A stretch of 64,000 bases of DNA from Verrucomicrobiota bacterium (GTDB taxonomy: Bacteria > Verrucomicrobiota > Verrucomicrobiia > Chthoniobacterales > SZAS-18), in the NCBI GenBank assembly GCA_025353105.1, contig JANXRG010000017.1, positions 1-64,000 of the forward strand. The letters are read 5' to 3'. Position numbers and translations under genes: made by a program. Numbering within the stretch: the stretch's first letter is position 1; the number at the start of each line of letters is the position of its first letter. The notes under the pieces are model-generated. The model was not told where the DNA came from, searched no databases, and was given only the letters and a program-made list of their open reading frames with translations. Below are positions 8,878-17,329 of this stretch, piece by piece.

Positions 8878-9933
8878 ATGCCGCACGAGACGCTCTCCGA
8901 AATTCCCGACGGCGCCATCGTGTTGATTCGGCCGGATCGCGTGGGTGATGCGATTATTGCATCCGCCTGCTTTCCCGCGGTGCGCGAAAAATTTCCCGCC
9001 CGCCCGCTCTACTACCTTGCGCGCGGGGTCATGGCCCCACTCTACGTGGGACATCCGTTGCTGGCGGGCTTTCTGCCGCGGCCCGAGTCGGCGCGCGAGC
9101 TCGTGCAGAAACTCCAGGAGATCCGCACGTCGATTGTCGTGCACCTGCACCCGGATCCGCTCTGCTATCGCGCTGCGTGGACCGCGGGCGTGGAGCAGCG
9201 CATCGGGTACGGCCACTGGCTGGGCTGGACGCTCACGCAGTCGCACCCCGATGACCGCAGCGCCGGGCTGCAGCACGAGCGGGACTACAACTTCGATTTG
9301 CTGGCGCTGCTCGGCATCGAGAATCACGGCGACGCCCGGCCGTCGGTGCATCTGCCGCCGGCCGCCGGCGACACCCTGCGCGACAAGGTTTCCCGCGCCG
9401 GATGGGAAGGCCGCGAACCATACGCGGTCATCAATCCGAGCGCCCATTCTGCGACGCTCCGCTGGCCGCCGGAACGGTTTGCCGCCCTCGCTCAGCGCCT
9501 TCACGCCACGTACGGGTGGCACATCGTCCTGACCAGTGGCGGGGAATCGGATTCTTCCGTGCAGCGGATGCGCGAGGGACTCGAGGGTGCCCCTTGGGTC
9601 ATCGATCTTTCCGGCAAGACGGATCTGGCTGAAACCGGATGGCTGCTGCGCGGCGCACGCCTGCTCGTTGGACGCGACACCGGCACCTCGCACCTCGCCG
9701 CGGCGGTCGAGTGCCCGACGGTCACCATTTTCGGCCGCCTCGAACCAACCTACGGACCGACCCGTTGGGGCGCGCTGACCTCGCCGGGGCGGGGCCGGAT
9801 CGTGGAAACGCCCGTGGTCGAGCGTCAACGCTTCGAAGGCACCCACGCGTTCTGGGCGCGCGGGTTCGATTCGATCACCGTGGATCATGTTTTCGCCGCG
9901 GCGGCGGAACTTGCGTCCGCCAACCATGCGTGA
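8878..9933 (+). CDS. Glycosyltransferase family 9 (heptosyltransferase-like)
   Basis: A 351-residue GT9 protein, the family of ADP-heptose:LPS heptosyltransferases. Seen: VLIRPDRVGDAIIASACFP at the N-terminus, VVHLHPDPLCYRAAW, YAVINPSAHSATLRWPPERF, and LLVGRDTGTSHLAAAVECP followed by TVTIFGRLEPTYGPTRWG, which bind the nucleotide sugar. ATG at 8878 fits the family start; a longer form would overlap the GT4 gene by 49 bases. It ends the + strand polysaccharide block and converges on the exporter operon 22 bases further on. Confidence 0.9.
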   Translation: MPHETLSEIPDGAIVLIRPDRVGDAIIASACFPAVREKFPARPLYYLARGVMAPLYVGHPLLAGFLPRPESARELVQKLQEIRTSIVVHLHPDPLCYRAAWTAGVEQRIGYGHWLGWTLTQSHPDDRSAGLQHERDYNFDLLALLGIENHGDARPSVHLPPAAGDTLRDKVSRAGWEGREPYAVINPSAHSATLRWPPERFAALAQRLHATYGWHIVLTSGGESDSSVQRMREGLEGAPWVIDLSGKTDLAETGWLLRGARLLVGRDTGTSHLAAAVECPTVTIFGRLEPTYGPTRWGALTSPGRGRIVETPVVERQRFEGTHAFWARGFDSITVDHVFAAAAELASANHA

Positions 9934-9955
9934 TGTCCCCGCGCGTTCCGGGCGA

Positions 9956-10687
9956 TCAACCGTGCCAGGCGCTGTCCACGATCAATCCGTCACGCATCGT
10001 GTGAATCCAGTCGCAGGCTTGCGCGATCGCGGGATTGTGCGTGACCAGCAGCAGCGCCTTCCGCTCCCGGTGCACGAGATCCTTCAAGAGCGCAAAGACG
10101 CGGGCCGAATTCGCGGTGTCCAGATTCCCGGTCGGCTCGTCCGCGAGGATTACCGCCGGATCGTTCGCCAGCGCCCGGGCGATGGCCACGCGCTGCTGCT
10201 CTCCACCCGAGAGCGCGCGACTGGAGCGATCGGCCTTGTCGCTCAGCCCCACGGCGTCCAGCAGACCGGCGGCACGCTCGCGCATTTCGCCGTCGGTCGA
10301 GCCACCCAGCCGTCGCATCGGGATCACCACGTTCTCGATCGCCGTGAAATCCTGCAGCAGGAAATGAAACTGAAAGATGAAGCCCAACTCCTCGTTTCGT
10401 CGGGCGGAAAGCAGGTCATCCGAGAGGGTCGCAATCTCTTCCCGTCCGATCCAAAGCGTCCCGGCATCGGGGCGATCAAGCAGCCCCAGGATGTAGAGCA
10501 GCGAGCTCTTCCCGCAGCCGGAGGGTCCGACCACCGCGTGGACCTCGCCCGGATTTATGGCCAGCGAAACCCCGCGCAGGACGTGCACGCGCGATTCGTC
10601 CTCGCCGAGGTACTTCTCCAGCCCATGGCAGGCGAGCGAGGAGGCGGTGTCGTCCATGGGAACGCGGGCGCGCATTGCCTTGGTCAC
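9956..10687 (-). CDS. ABC transporter ATP-binding protein (LolD/MacB type)
   Basis: A 243-residue ATPase subunit: Walker A GPSGCGKSSL, Q-loop FQFHFLLQDFTA, signature ALSGGEQQR, Walker B AVILADEPTGNLD and H-loop LLVTHNP. The GNLD tail and short length are typical of the MacB/LolD/FtsE group, which power mechanotransmission rather than ordinary pumping. GTG at 10687 overlaps the permease stop (GTGA) and is my chosen start; ATGs at 10675 and 10657 are alternatives. It is the last gene of a five-gene exporter operon. Confidence 0.92.
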   Translation of the reverse strand: MTKAMRARVPMDDTASSLACHGLEKYLGEDESRVHVLRGVSLAINPGEVHAVVGPSGCGKSSLLYILGLLDRPDAGTLWIGREEIATLSDDLLSARRNEELGFIFQFHFLLQDFTAIENVVIPMRRLGGSTDGEMRERAAGLLDAVGLSDKADRSSRALSGGEQQRVAIARALANDPAVILADEPTGNLDTANSARVFALLKDLVHRERKALLLVTHNPAIAQACDWIHTMRDGLIVDSAWHG

Positions 10688-11940
10688 TGGCCCGACCCGC
10701 GCAGCGTGGCGACGGGCGCGAGGTTGGCCGCGCGGCGCGCGGGCAGAAAGCTCGCCCCCAACACGGCAATGAAGGCGATCGCCGCCGCGGTGAGATAGTG
10801 CTGCCAGCTCCACGCCACGAGAAACCGGTCCGTGTAGAAAAAGCCCGTGACCTTGATCGGAATGAGGGAAACCAGGTAGGTGAACAACGCGCCCGCCGCG
10901 GCGCCAAGCACGGAGCCGATGGTCGCGACGAGAATGCCCTGCCCGAGAAAGATCACGCTGATGTCGAGTCGGCGGTATCCCATCGAACGGAGGATCGCGA
11001 TCTCGCGGATCTTCTCCATCACCGCCATGGTGAGGGTGTTGAAGATCAGGAATCCGGCGAGCAGGATGATCAGGCTGACGGTGATTCCAGCCGAAAGACG
11101 CAGCGTGGAAAAAATCTGGAGATTGCCCCGCTCGCGCTCCTGCCAGCTTCTCGCGCGGTGTCCGAACAGCCGCTCAAAGTGCGCCGCGATTTCCGGCGCC
11201 CGATCGGGGTCGCGGAGTTTTACGATGATCACGGAGACCAGCCCCGGTTTCTTGAGGAGGCCCTGGGCCGCGCGCTGCTCGATGTAACCGCGCCGCTCGT
11301 CGATGATATTGTTGCCCGTGCGGAAAATGGCGGTCACCGTAAACGTGCGGGGCTTCGGATCCGGGCCGGTCATTTGCACGGTGTCGCCGACCCCCACCTG
11401 CAGTTTATCCGCCAGCAGTGACCCCAGCATGACCCCCGCGCGGCTCGCACGGTAATCCTCGATCCGGCCGGCGATAATCTGGCTGCGGAGCGCGGTCGCC
11501 GCGAGTTGCGCATCGAGGTCGACGCCCTGCACGCTGAGCACCTCGGAGGTAAAATTGCTTCGGATGCCCACGGTGCCCTGCACGACGGGGGCACAGGCGC
11601 TGACGTTCGAAAACTGGCGCGCCACACGCATGATTTCCGCGGCGTTCGTAATGCCCTCATAATATTTCCGCCGCCCCTGGCCCCGACTGCGCATCACGTC
11701 CTCCGCCGCTCGCGCGCCGGCGTCCGAAAAACTTGTGTACCGGCTTTGGAAGCGATCGCTGATGATCACGGCCCCGCTGGTGCCGATAATCGTCTGGATG
11801 AAATAGCGCTCGAAGCCCTGGGTCTGCGCCTGCGTCAGAATGAAGAACGCGACACCGAAGATCACGCCCACGAGACTGAGCGCAAGCGACCGCTTCCGGC
11901 TAACCGTGAAGCGCAGCGCGATGTGAGAGGCCGGGCTCAT
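10684..11940 (-). CDS. ABC transporter permease, FtsX/MacB-LolE fold
   Basis: A 418-residue inner-membrane protein with the type VII ABC topology: one N-terminal membrane helix (about residues 18-36), a large periplasmic domain (40-280), then three helices (about 283-305, 331-361, 381-400). The cytoplasmic segment EKIREIAILRSMGY is the usual coupling helix. Together with the ATPase, the HlyD adaptor and the TolC proteins it should form a MacAB-TolC-like tripartite machine acting on a periplasmic substrate. It is separated from the adaptor gene by a repeat-bearing gap of 117 bases. Confidence 0.9.
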   Translation of the reverse strand: MSPASHIALRFTVSRKRSLALSLVGVIFGVAFFILTQAQTQGFERYFIQTIIGTSGAVIISDRFQSRYTSFSDAGARAAEDVMRSRGQGRRKYYEGITNAAEIMRVARQFSNVSACAPVVQGTVGIRSNFTSEVLSVQGVDLDAQLAATALRSQIIAGRIEDYRASRAGVMLGSLLADKLQVGVGDTVQMTGPDPKPRTFTVTAIFRTGNNIIDERRGYIEQRAAQGLLKKPGLVSVIIVKLRDPDRAPEIAAHFERLFGHRARSWQERERGNLQIFSTLRLSAGITVSLIILLAGFLIFNTLTMAVMEKIREIAILRSMGYRRLDISVIFLGQGILVATIGSVLGAAAGALFTYLVSLIPIKVTGFFYTDRFLVAWSWQHYLTAAAIAFIAVLGASFLPARRAANLAPVATLRGSGQ

Positions 11941-12010
11941 CGCTTCGCTCGAAAACTCGAATTACCAAGGACCAAACGATTGAACAAATCGCCTGCCGCC
12001 ACGGAGCTGA

Positions 12011-12063
12011 TGATTTCGTCCTTCATCATTCGTTCGGGCTTCGTCATTCTGGTCTCGTCATTC
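12011..12063 (-). repeat. Degenerate GAATGACGA direct repeats in the exporter operon
   Basis: Read on the minus strand, this stretch holds GAATGACGA twice (12055-12063 and 12041-12049) plus the variant GAATGATGA (12023-12031), with GACGAAATC after it. The first unit starts in the last sense codon (GAA) of the adaptor gene and includes its stop. I recall similar GAATGACGAA-rich spacers in Verrucomicrobiota intergenic regions. No coding function is evident; it could affect mRNA between adaptor and permease. Confidence 0.55.
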
Positions 12064-13299
12064 GCGGCGAGGGGCGACGCCCGCCGTCTTCTTCACGCTG
12101 TTCACCGTCACCGGGCGGACCCGTTGGCCCGGACGAAACGTGTCCTGATCGGAAACGACGACTTGATCGCCCTCGTTGATGCCCGCCAGGATCTCGACGG
12201 TTTCAAGCCCGCGGTAGCCGGTCTTCAACGTCCGCATTTTGATCACGCCATCCTCGACGATAAAGGCCTGGTCGATCATCAGCGCACGACCCGGAATCAC
12301 GACGGCGTTCTCGCGGCGCGCGATGATGATGTTCATTTCGCCGGTCATCCCGGCGCGAAGATTTTCCGGCGGATTATCGAGGTAAAGCACAACCGTGTAG
12401 CGCTGGCTGTTCGGGTCGGTGCTGGGCAGCACGGTGGACACCTTCGCCGTGAACTCGCGCAGGCTGTACGAGTAGAGCCGCACGTCCGCGCGCATTCCGT
12501 CCTTGATTTCGCCGACATCTTCCTCGTTCACCTGACCCTCGACGTAGGTTTCGCGCGTGGCGACGACAAAGAGCACGTTATTGTTGATGACGAGGTCGCC
12601 ATCCGCCGGATTCACCGTGGTGATGATGCCATCCATCGGCGAGCGGATTTCCGTCTTGCGCAGTTGTTCCTCAAGGCCCGCCACGTTGCTCGTCAGCACA
12701 TCGACACTGCGCTGGAGATCCACGCGCTCCGCCTCGACCGCAGAGGTCAGGCGCTTCACCTCGGCGCGCACGCGCTCAAGTTCGGCGGCCGGAACGCTGT
12801 TGCGCTGCAGGGTCTCGAGACGATCAAGATTGTCCTGCGCCGTCCGCAGCAATTGCGTCGAGGGCGGCCCAAGTTTTTGCCGATCGAGCGATGCCGTCAG
12901 CTCGGTCTGCGCCTGCTTGAGCGTGCGCGTGGTGGCCTCGTCGGCAATCGTCGCCAGCACCTGATCCTTCTTCACGATGAAGCCCACGGAACCGACGCCG
13001 GAGAAAATTCCGTCCGCAAATTTGATGTAACCCGTGTTTTGCGCGCGGATCTCGCGGGTCACCGACGCCTGGATTTTGACCGTGCCATAGACCGCCGCGG
13101 TCGCGGTGCTGCGCACGACCGTGAACACTTCCGCGGGCACGCGGCTGAGTGAGCGATACACCAACCACCCGCCGAGCAGCATCACGGCCCCGAGTGCGAT
13201 CGCGATTCCCTTCCAGAATCGGCCCGTGTCCGCGGGGCGCGGGCGGGCGGGCGATTCGGCCAGGGACGGTGGCGGGGGCATCGGCATTGGGGTTAACAC
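12058..13299 (-). CDS. HlyD/MacA-family periplasmic adaptor protein
   Basis: A 413-residue adaptor. A Pro-rich N-terminus is followed by one membrane anchor (about residues 31-47, IAIALGAVMLLGGWLVY). Then come a beta-barrel/lipoyl half (VKIQASVTREIRAQNTGYI), a long coiled coil (about 125-215, rich in Leu/Gln/Arg/Glu), the second lipoyl half (IRSPMDGIITTVNPADGDLV) and the barrel and membrane-proximal domains (ENLRAGMTGEMNIIIARRE, RALMIDQAFIVEDG). It should bridge the FtsX-type permease and a TolC-like protein. Start GTG at 13299; ATG at 13287 is possible. The next gene upstream ends 36 bases away. Confidence 0.9.
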   Translation of the reverse strand: MLTPMPMPPPPSLAESPARPRPADTGRFWKGIAIALGAVMLLGGWLVYRSLSRVPAEVFTVVRSTATAAVYGTVKIQASVTREIRAQNTGYIKFADGIFSGVGSVGFIVKKDQVLATIADEATTRTLKQAQTELTASLDRQKLGPPSTQLLRTAQDNLDRLETLQRNSVPAAELERVRAEVKRLTSAVEAERVDLQRSVDVLTSNVAGLEEQLRKTEIRSPMDGIITTVNPADGDLVINNNVLFVVATRETYVEGQVNEEDVGEIKDGMRADVRLYSYSLREFTAKVSTVLPSTDPNSQRYTVVLYLDNPPENLRAGMTGEMNIIIARRENAVVIPGRALMIDQAFIVEDGVIKMRTLKTGYRGLETVEILAGINEGDQVVVSDQDTFRPGQRVRPVTVNSVKKTAGVAPRRE

Positions 13300-13335
13300 A
13301 AATTCCCATCCGGGACAAACCGCGCGGGGGTTCCT

Positions 13336-14676
13336 TTACTTTGTCCCGGCCGGCCGGGCGTCCCGCGCCGGCACCAGAACAAACCGCAGATAGCGCCCCG
13401 TAACGCGATCCAATTCCGCAAAGGCATACGCCTGATCCGCCGCGGCAGACACCGCGCCCAGTCGGGCGTCGAGTGCCGAAGTCTCCGCATTGATGAACGC
13501 GACTTGCGACGCGGTTCCAGCCCGCACCTGATCGCTTACCGTGCGCAGAGTGGCCTCGCCCGCGCTCCCCGCGACGGCATACGAGGCGCGCTGGCGTGTG
13601 GTAGCCGACAGGATGGACTGAATCCGCGCCAAGTCGCGTGGGACGTCCGCCTCGGCGCGCGCGAGGGTGATGCGCAGGCTATCCGTGGTCGCCGCGACCG
13701 AGCGCGATTGGCCGGTGACGATCCCATTGTCGATGACCCAGGCGAGGAAGACGCCGTAGCGGAATTCGTTGACCATGTTGCTGTCGATCGAGCGAAGCGC
13801 GTTAGGGTTCGCGCTGGATCTCGCCTTGTTCTGCGGGGGAACGCCCGTGACGCCCACGCGCGCCTCAATCAGCGGATAATACGCGGCCTGGACGATGCGC
13901 TGGTCCTCCTGCGAGGCGTCGATCATCGCGCGGAGGGCCGCGAGATCCGGCCGCCGGGCGAGGGCCTCGGCAGTGAGGGCGCGCAGATCCAGGTTCCCGG
14001 ATGGAACCGCGAGCGATCCACGCGGATCGGGAATCGGCGCCCCGGCGCCGCGACCCATGAGCTGGCGCAACGCCACGAGGCCGCGTCGCTCGGATCCCGC
14101 GGCCTCGGCGAGATCGGGTTCGAGGCCGAGGCGTTGCACGGAGGCCTGGAGTTGCGCCAGCCGCGAAACGAGACCGGCGCGCAGCAGATCGTCCTGCACT
14201 GACTGATTCGTGATCAGTGCCGACTGAATCCCGCGTAACACCTCAGCGGCCTGCCGGCGCGCGAGAATTTGCAGAAATTGCAATCGCGCCGCGTAGAGAC
14301 GTTCGGTGGCGACCTGGTAATAGTTTTGTCGTGCGATGACGACCTCCAGACCGCCGCGCCGGCGCGACGCCGGAATGCCCGCGTCAAACAGCGGTTGCGC
14401 GAGGTCCACATGGCCCACGACGATTTCGGTCGCCCGGCGGCCCGGACCGCGACTGCCCTGATAGCCGAGCGCGGCGTCCGAGCGCAATCGCGGCAGCCCC
14501 CGGGCGTTGAAAACGAGACGCTGGCCGGCCGCTCGTTCGAGGTCGGCACGCGTCGCCGCAATTTCCGGATTGTTCGAAAAGACCTCCTGCAGGCATGCGT
14601 CGAGCGCGATCGGCTCCGCCCCCACCCGGGCGCAGAGAAGCACCGTGGCGAGAAATGCGAGCGACACGAATTTCAT
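13336..14676 (-). CDS. TolC-family outer-membrane efflux protein (second of a tandem pair)
   Basis: A 446-residue protein with a signal peptide (MKFVSLAFLATVLLCARVGA) and the OEP layout: two related halves of long amphipathic helices, with an LDACLQEVFSNNPEIAATRA start and ALARRPDLAALRAMIDASQ beginning the second half. Its start overlaps the stop of the other TolC-like gene (ATGA). It is expected to form the outer-membrane channel of the exporter, alone or with its neighbour. The two proteins share architecture but not obvious close identity by eye. Confidence 0.87.
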   Translation of the reverse strand: MKFVSLAFLATVLLCARVGAEPIALDACLQEVFSNNPEIAATRADLERAAGQRLVFNARGLPRLRSDAALGYQGSRGPGRRATEIVVGHVDLAQPLFDAGIPASRRRGGLEVVIARQNYYQVATERLYAARLQFLQILARRQAAEVLRGIQSALITNQSVQDDLLRAGLVSRLAQLQASVQRLGLEPDLAEAAGSERRGLVALRQLMGRGAGAPIPDPRGSLAVPSGNLDLRALTAEALARRPDLAALRAMIDASQEDQRIVQAAYYPLIEARVGVTGVPPQNKARSSANPNALRSIDSNMVNEFRYGVFLAWVIDNGIVTGQSRSVAATTDSLRITLARAEADVPRDLARIQSILSATTRQRASYAVAGSAGEATLRTVSDQVRAGTASQVAFINAETSALDARLGAVSAAADQAYAFAELDRVTGRYLRFVLVPARDARPAGTK

Positions 14677-16007
14677 TTCCGGTTCGGCTTTGCCGTCGGA
14701 GCGACGACCTTCGGATCGACGGATCCCATGGCCCGCTCGAGGCGGGCAACCGCGTTAAGATATCCGTAACGGCCGGCGAGTTCGAGCAACCGTGCGCGGG
14801 TCAGGTCCACCTGGCCCTGCAAAAGATCGAGCTGGCCCGCGAGCCCCGCGTCGAAATTACCGGTCGCGAGGCGCAACGACTCGTTTGCAAGGTTCGCGTT
14901 CTGGCTTTGACCGCGAATCGTTTCTTCGGCTTGGCGCAAGGACTCCAGCGCGGTGCGCACATCGGTCTCGACGGCAAGCTCGGTGGCCCGCAACACCTGC
15001 CGCGCCGCCGCGCCGCGCGCCTGCACCGCCCGCACGCGGCCGGGCGTGGCCAGACCGTCGAAGAGCGTCCACGTCGCGTTGATCCCGATTGTATAGCCGC
15101 TGAAGTATTCCTTGGAGACGGCGGGATTAGGCTCGCTGAAAAGCTGATAGCCGGCGAATCCGTTGACCTGCGGCCGCGTGCCGGATTTCTCGACGATGGT
15201 CTGCCGTTCGAACACTTCGATATCCAGACGCCGCGCCTCGAGCTCCGGACGCGTGGACATCGCCCGCGCCAGGCAGTCGTTGAGTTCGTAACGCCGGGGC
15301 GTGTAATCCAGCGCTCCGGAGATCACGAAATTCGGGAGCCGCTGGCCCGGCTTCAGCGTCACGCCCATCACTTGGGCCAGCTGCAGGTACGCCGTGGCGC
15401 GGTCGGCCTCGGCCTGATACAACAACGGCCGCTCGTTTGAAAGCGTGACCTGCGCGCGGCTCACGTTCAGCGTGGCGACCGTCCCGGCGCGCAAACGATC
15501 CTGCTGGTCGCGCAACTGGGACTCCAGTAATTGCACCGCCTCCCGCCGCACCCGCGCCGATGCGTCCGCGAACAGGACGCGATAAAACGCGAGCTTCACG
15601 TTCAGCGTCATCGTCTCGATGGCCGCGAGAAAATTCTTTGTCGCGATCTGTTCGCCGGTCCGCGCGATGGCGATGCGCTCGCGCACCGCTCCAGCGGAGT
15701 ACAGACTTTGCGTCAACGAAGCGGAGACAGTGTAGTCCTGCGGCCGGTTCGTGTTGATTCCACCGCTCGTCGCGAGACTCTGTTGGCGTTCCTGAAAATA
15801 ACCGTCGGTGCGCAGCGTCGGGATCGCCCCGGCCCGTGCCGTGGTGATGTTCGCGCGGGCCAGGTCGATCTGCTTGGCCGCGATCTGGGCGTCGGGATTC
15901 TGCTGCCGGGCCAACTCCAGGCAGTCCCGCAGCGAATACCGCAATTCGGCCCCGGCGAGGGTCGCCGGGAGGAGCAGCAGCACGCCAAAGAGAAGTCGGA
16001 ATTGCAT
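14673..16007 (-). CDS. TolC-family outer-membrane efflux protein (first of a tandem pair)
   Basis: A 444-residue protein: signal peptide MQFRLLFGVLLLLPATLAGA, then LRDCLELARQQNPDAQIAAK, the usual first-helix start, and a second half beginning LNDCLARAMSTRPELEARRL. ATG at 16007 is chosen because the signal peptide starts there; the frame upstream to 16079 is Arg/Pro-rich. It heads the exporter operon and faces the oxoamine synthase gene across 92 bases, which must hold promoters for both directions. Confidence 0.88.
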   Translation of the reverse strand: MQFRLLFGVLLLLPATLAGAELRYSLRDCLELARQQNPDAQIAAKQIDLARANITTARAGAIPTLRTDGYFQERQQSLATSGGINTNRPQDYTVSASLTQSLYSAGAVRERIAIARTGEQIATKNFLAAIETMTLNVKLAFYRVLFADASARVRREAVQLLESQLRDQQDRLRAGTVATLNVSRAQVTLSNERPLLYQAEADRATAYLQLAQVMGVTLKPGQRLPNFVISGALDYTPRRYELNDCLARAMSTRPELEARRLDIEVFERQTIVEKSGTRPQVNGFAGYQLFSEPNPAVSKEYFSGYTIGINATWTLFDGLATPGRVRAVQARGAAARQVLRATELAVETDVRTALESLRQAEETIRGQSQNANLANESLRLATGNFDAGLAGQLDLLQGQVDLTRARLLELAGRYGYLNAVARLERAMGSVDPKVVAPTAKPNRK

Positions 16008-16099
16008 GAAAATGCGCTGCAGAAGGGGAACCGCGGTAGATAGTGGGCGCCCGCGCGGTTGACTAGCGATAAATTTCAACCAGCGTCGCCGACCGTCTG

Positions 16100-17329
16100 A
16101 TGCTGAAATCCTTTAATCGCCTCTTTGAAAAGACAAAGCCGATCGCGGATCGCTGCCGGGGCGACGCCGCGACCAAGCTCCGACTGAAGTTTTCGCCGTA
16201 CTATCACGTCATCGAGACCCAGGGTGAGGGCATGGAAATGACCGAGCGTGGGGGGCGTCCGACGGTCATGATGTGCAGCAACGAATACCTCGGCCTCAGC
16301 CGCCATCCCGACGTCCAGCGCGCCGCGCAGGAAGCCATCGACAAGTGGGGCACGAGCCCGTGTGGCTCCCGCCTGGCCAACGGCACGCGCGCCTACCATC
16401 TCGAACTCGAGGAGGAACTCGCCGCGTTTCTCGGCAAGGAAGCGTGTCACGTCAGCGTCGCGGGCTACATGGCGCAGCTCTCCGTCCTCTCCGCGATCGC
16501 ACAGCGAAAGGACGCCATTATCGTCGACAAGAGCATCCATGCGTCGCTCTGGGACGGCGCGCGCCTGAGCGGCGCTGACATCGAGCGTTTCACGCACCAG
16601 GACATGGCCTCATTGCGCGCGTTGCTCGAGGAACTCGAGCCGGCCCAGGCCAAAGTCGTCGTGATCGACGGCGTCTATTCGATGGAGGGTCACATCGCAA
16701 ACCTGCCGGAAATTTGCGAGCTTTGCGACCAGCACGGCGCATTTCTCGTCCTCGACGATTGCCACGGCTTCGGCGTCCTCGGTCGGGAGGGCCGCGGCAC
16801 GGCAGATCATTTCGGGCTCGCCGATCGCGTCGAACTCATCACCGGAAGCTTTTCCAAATCGCTCGCCAGCACCGGCGGATACATCGCGGGAGACCGCGCG
16901 TTTGTGGAATTCCTGCGCTCGTCGAGCCAGCAAATCATTTTTAGCGCCGCCCTCGCGCCCGCGGCGACTGCCACCGCGCTCGCCAGCCTCCGCGTCATGC
17001 AGCGCGAGCCCGAGCACATCGCAAAACTGTGGGAAAACACACGCTATTATCAAGCCATGTTGCAGGCGCTCGGCCTCGACATCTGGGAAAGCCCCACGCC
17101 CGCCGTTCCCATCGTGATCGGCGACAAGGAGCGCTGTTACTTCTTCTGGAAATCCCTCATGGATCAGGGATTTTTCACGGTGATGTCGATTTCGCCCGGC
17201 GTGCCCGCCGGCAAGGACATGATTCGCACCGCCATCTCGTCGCTCCACACCCGGGAGCAGCTCGACCGATTCGGCGACGCGTTGAAAATCGCGATCAAAA
17301 AATCCGGCTACCGGCCGATGGCCGCCTGA
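16100..17329 (+). CDS. Alpha-oxoamine synthase family enzyme (serine palmitoyltransferase/KBL-like)
   Basis: A 409-residue PLP enzyme of fold type I that condenses an amino acid with an acyl thioester. Seen: CSNEYLGLSRHPDV, SRLANGTRAYHLELEEELA, VDKSIHASLWDG, DDCHGFGVLGREGRG (PLP ring region; DDCH instead of the usual DEAH) and GSFSKSLASTGGY with Lys253 as the PLP lysine. The SFSK...GG form is closer to serine palmitoyltransferases than to BioF. It lies divergent from the exporter operon and converges with a GT4 gene (22-base overlap). A role in sphingolipid-like base synthesis is plausible but unproven; CqsA-like or BioF-like activity is the alternative. Confidence 0.82.
   Translation: MLKSFNRLFEKTKPIADRCRGDAATKLRLKFSPYYHVIETQGEGMEMTERGGRPTVMMCSNEYLGLSRHPDVQRAAQEAIDKWGTSPCGSRLANGTRAYHLELEEELAAFLGKEACHVSVAGYMAQLSVLSAIAQRKDAIIVDKSIHASLWDGARLSGADIERFTHQDMASLRALLEELEPAQAKVVVIDGVYSMEGHIANLPEICELCDQHGAFLVLDDCHGFGVLGREGRGTADHFGLADRVELITGSFSKSLASTGGYIAGDRAFVEFLRSSSQQIIFSAALAPAATATALASLRVMQREPEHIAKLWENTRYYQAMLQALGLDIWESPTPAVPIVIGDKERCYFFWKSLMDQGFFTVMSISPGVPAGKDMIRTAISSLHTREQLDRFGDALKIAIKKSGYRPMAA

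Noticed and set aside
11506-13152. 548-residue plus-strand frame
   Set aside because: Antisense to the permease and adaptor genes, which have clear domains.
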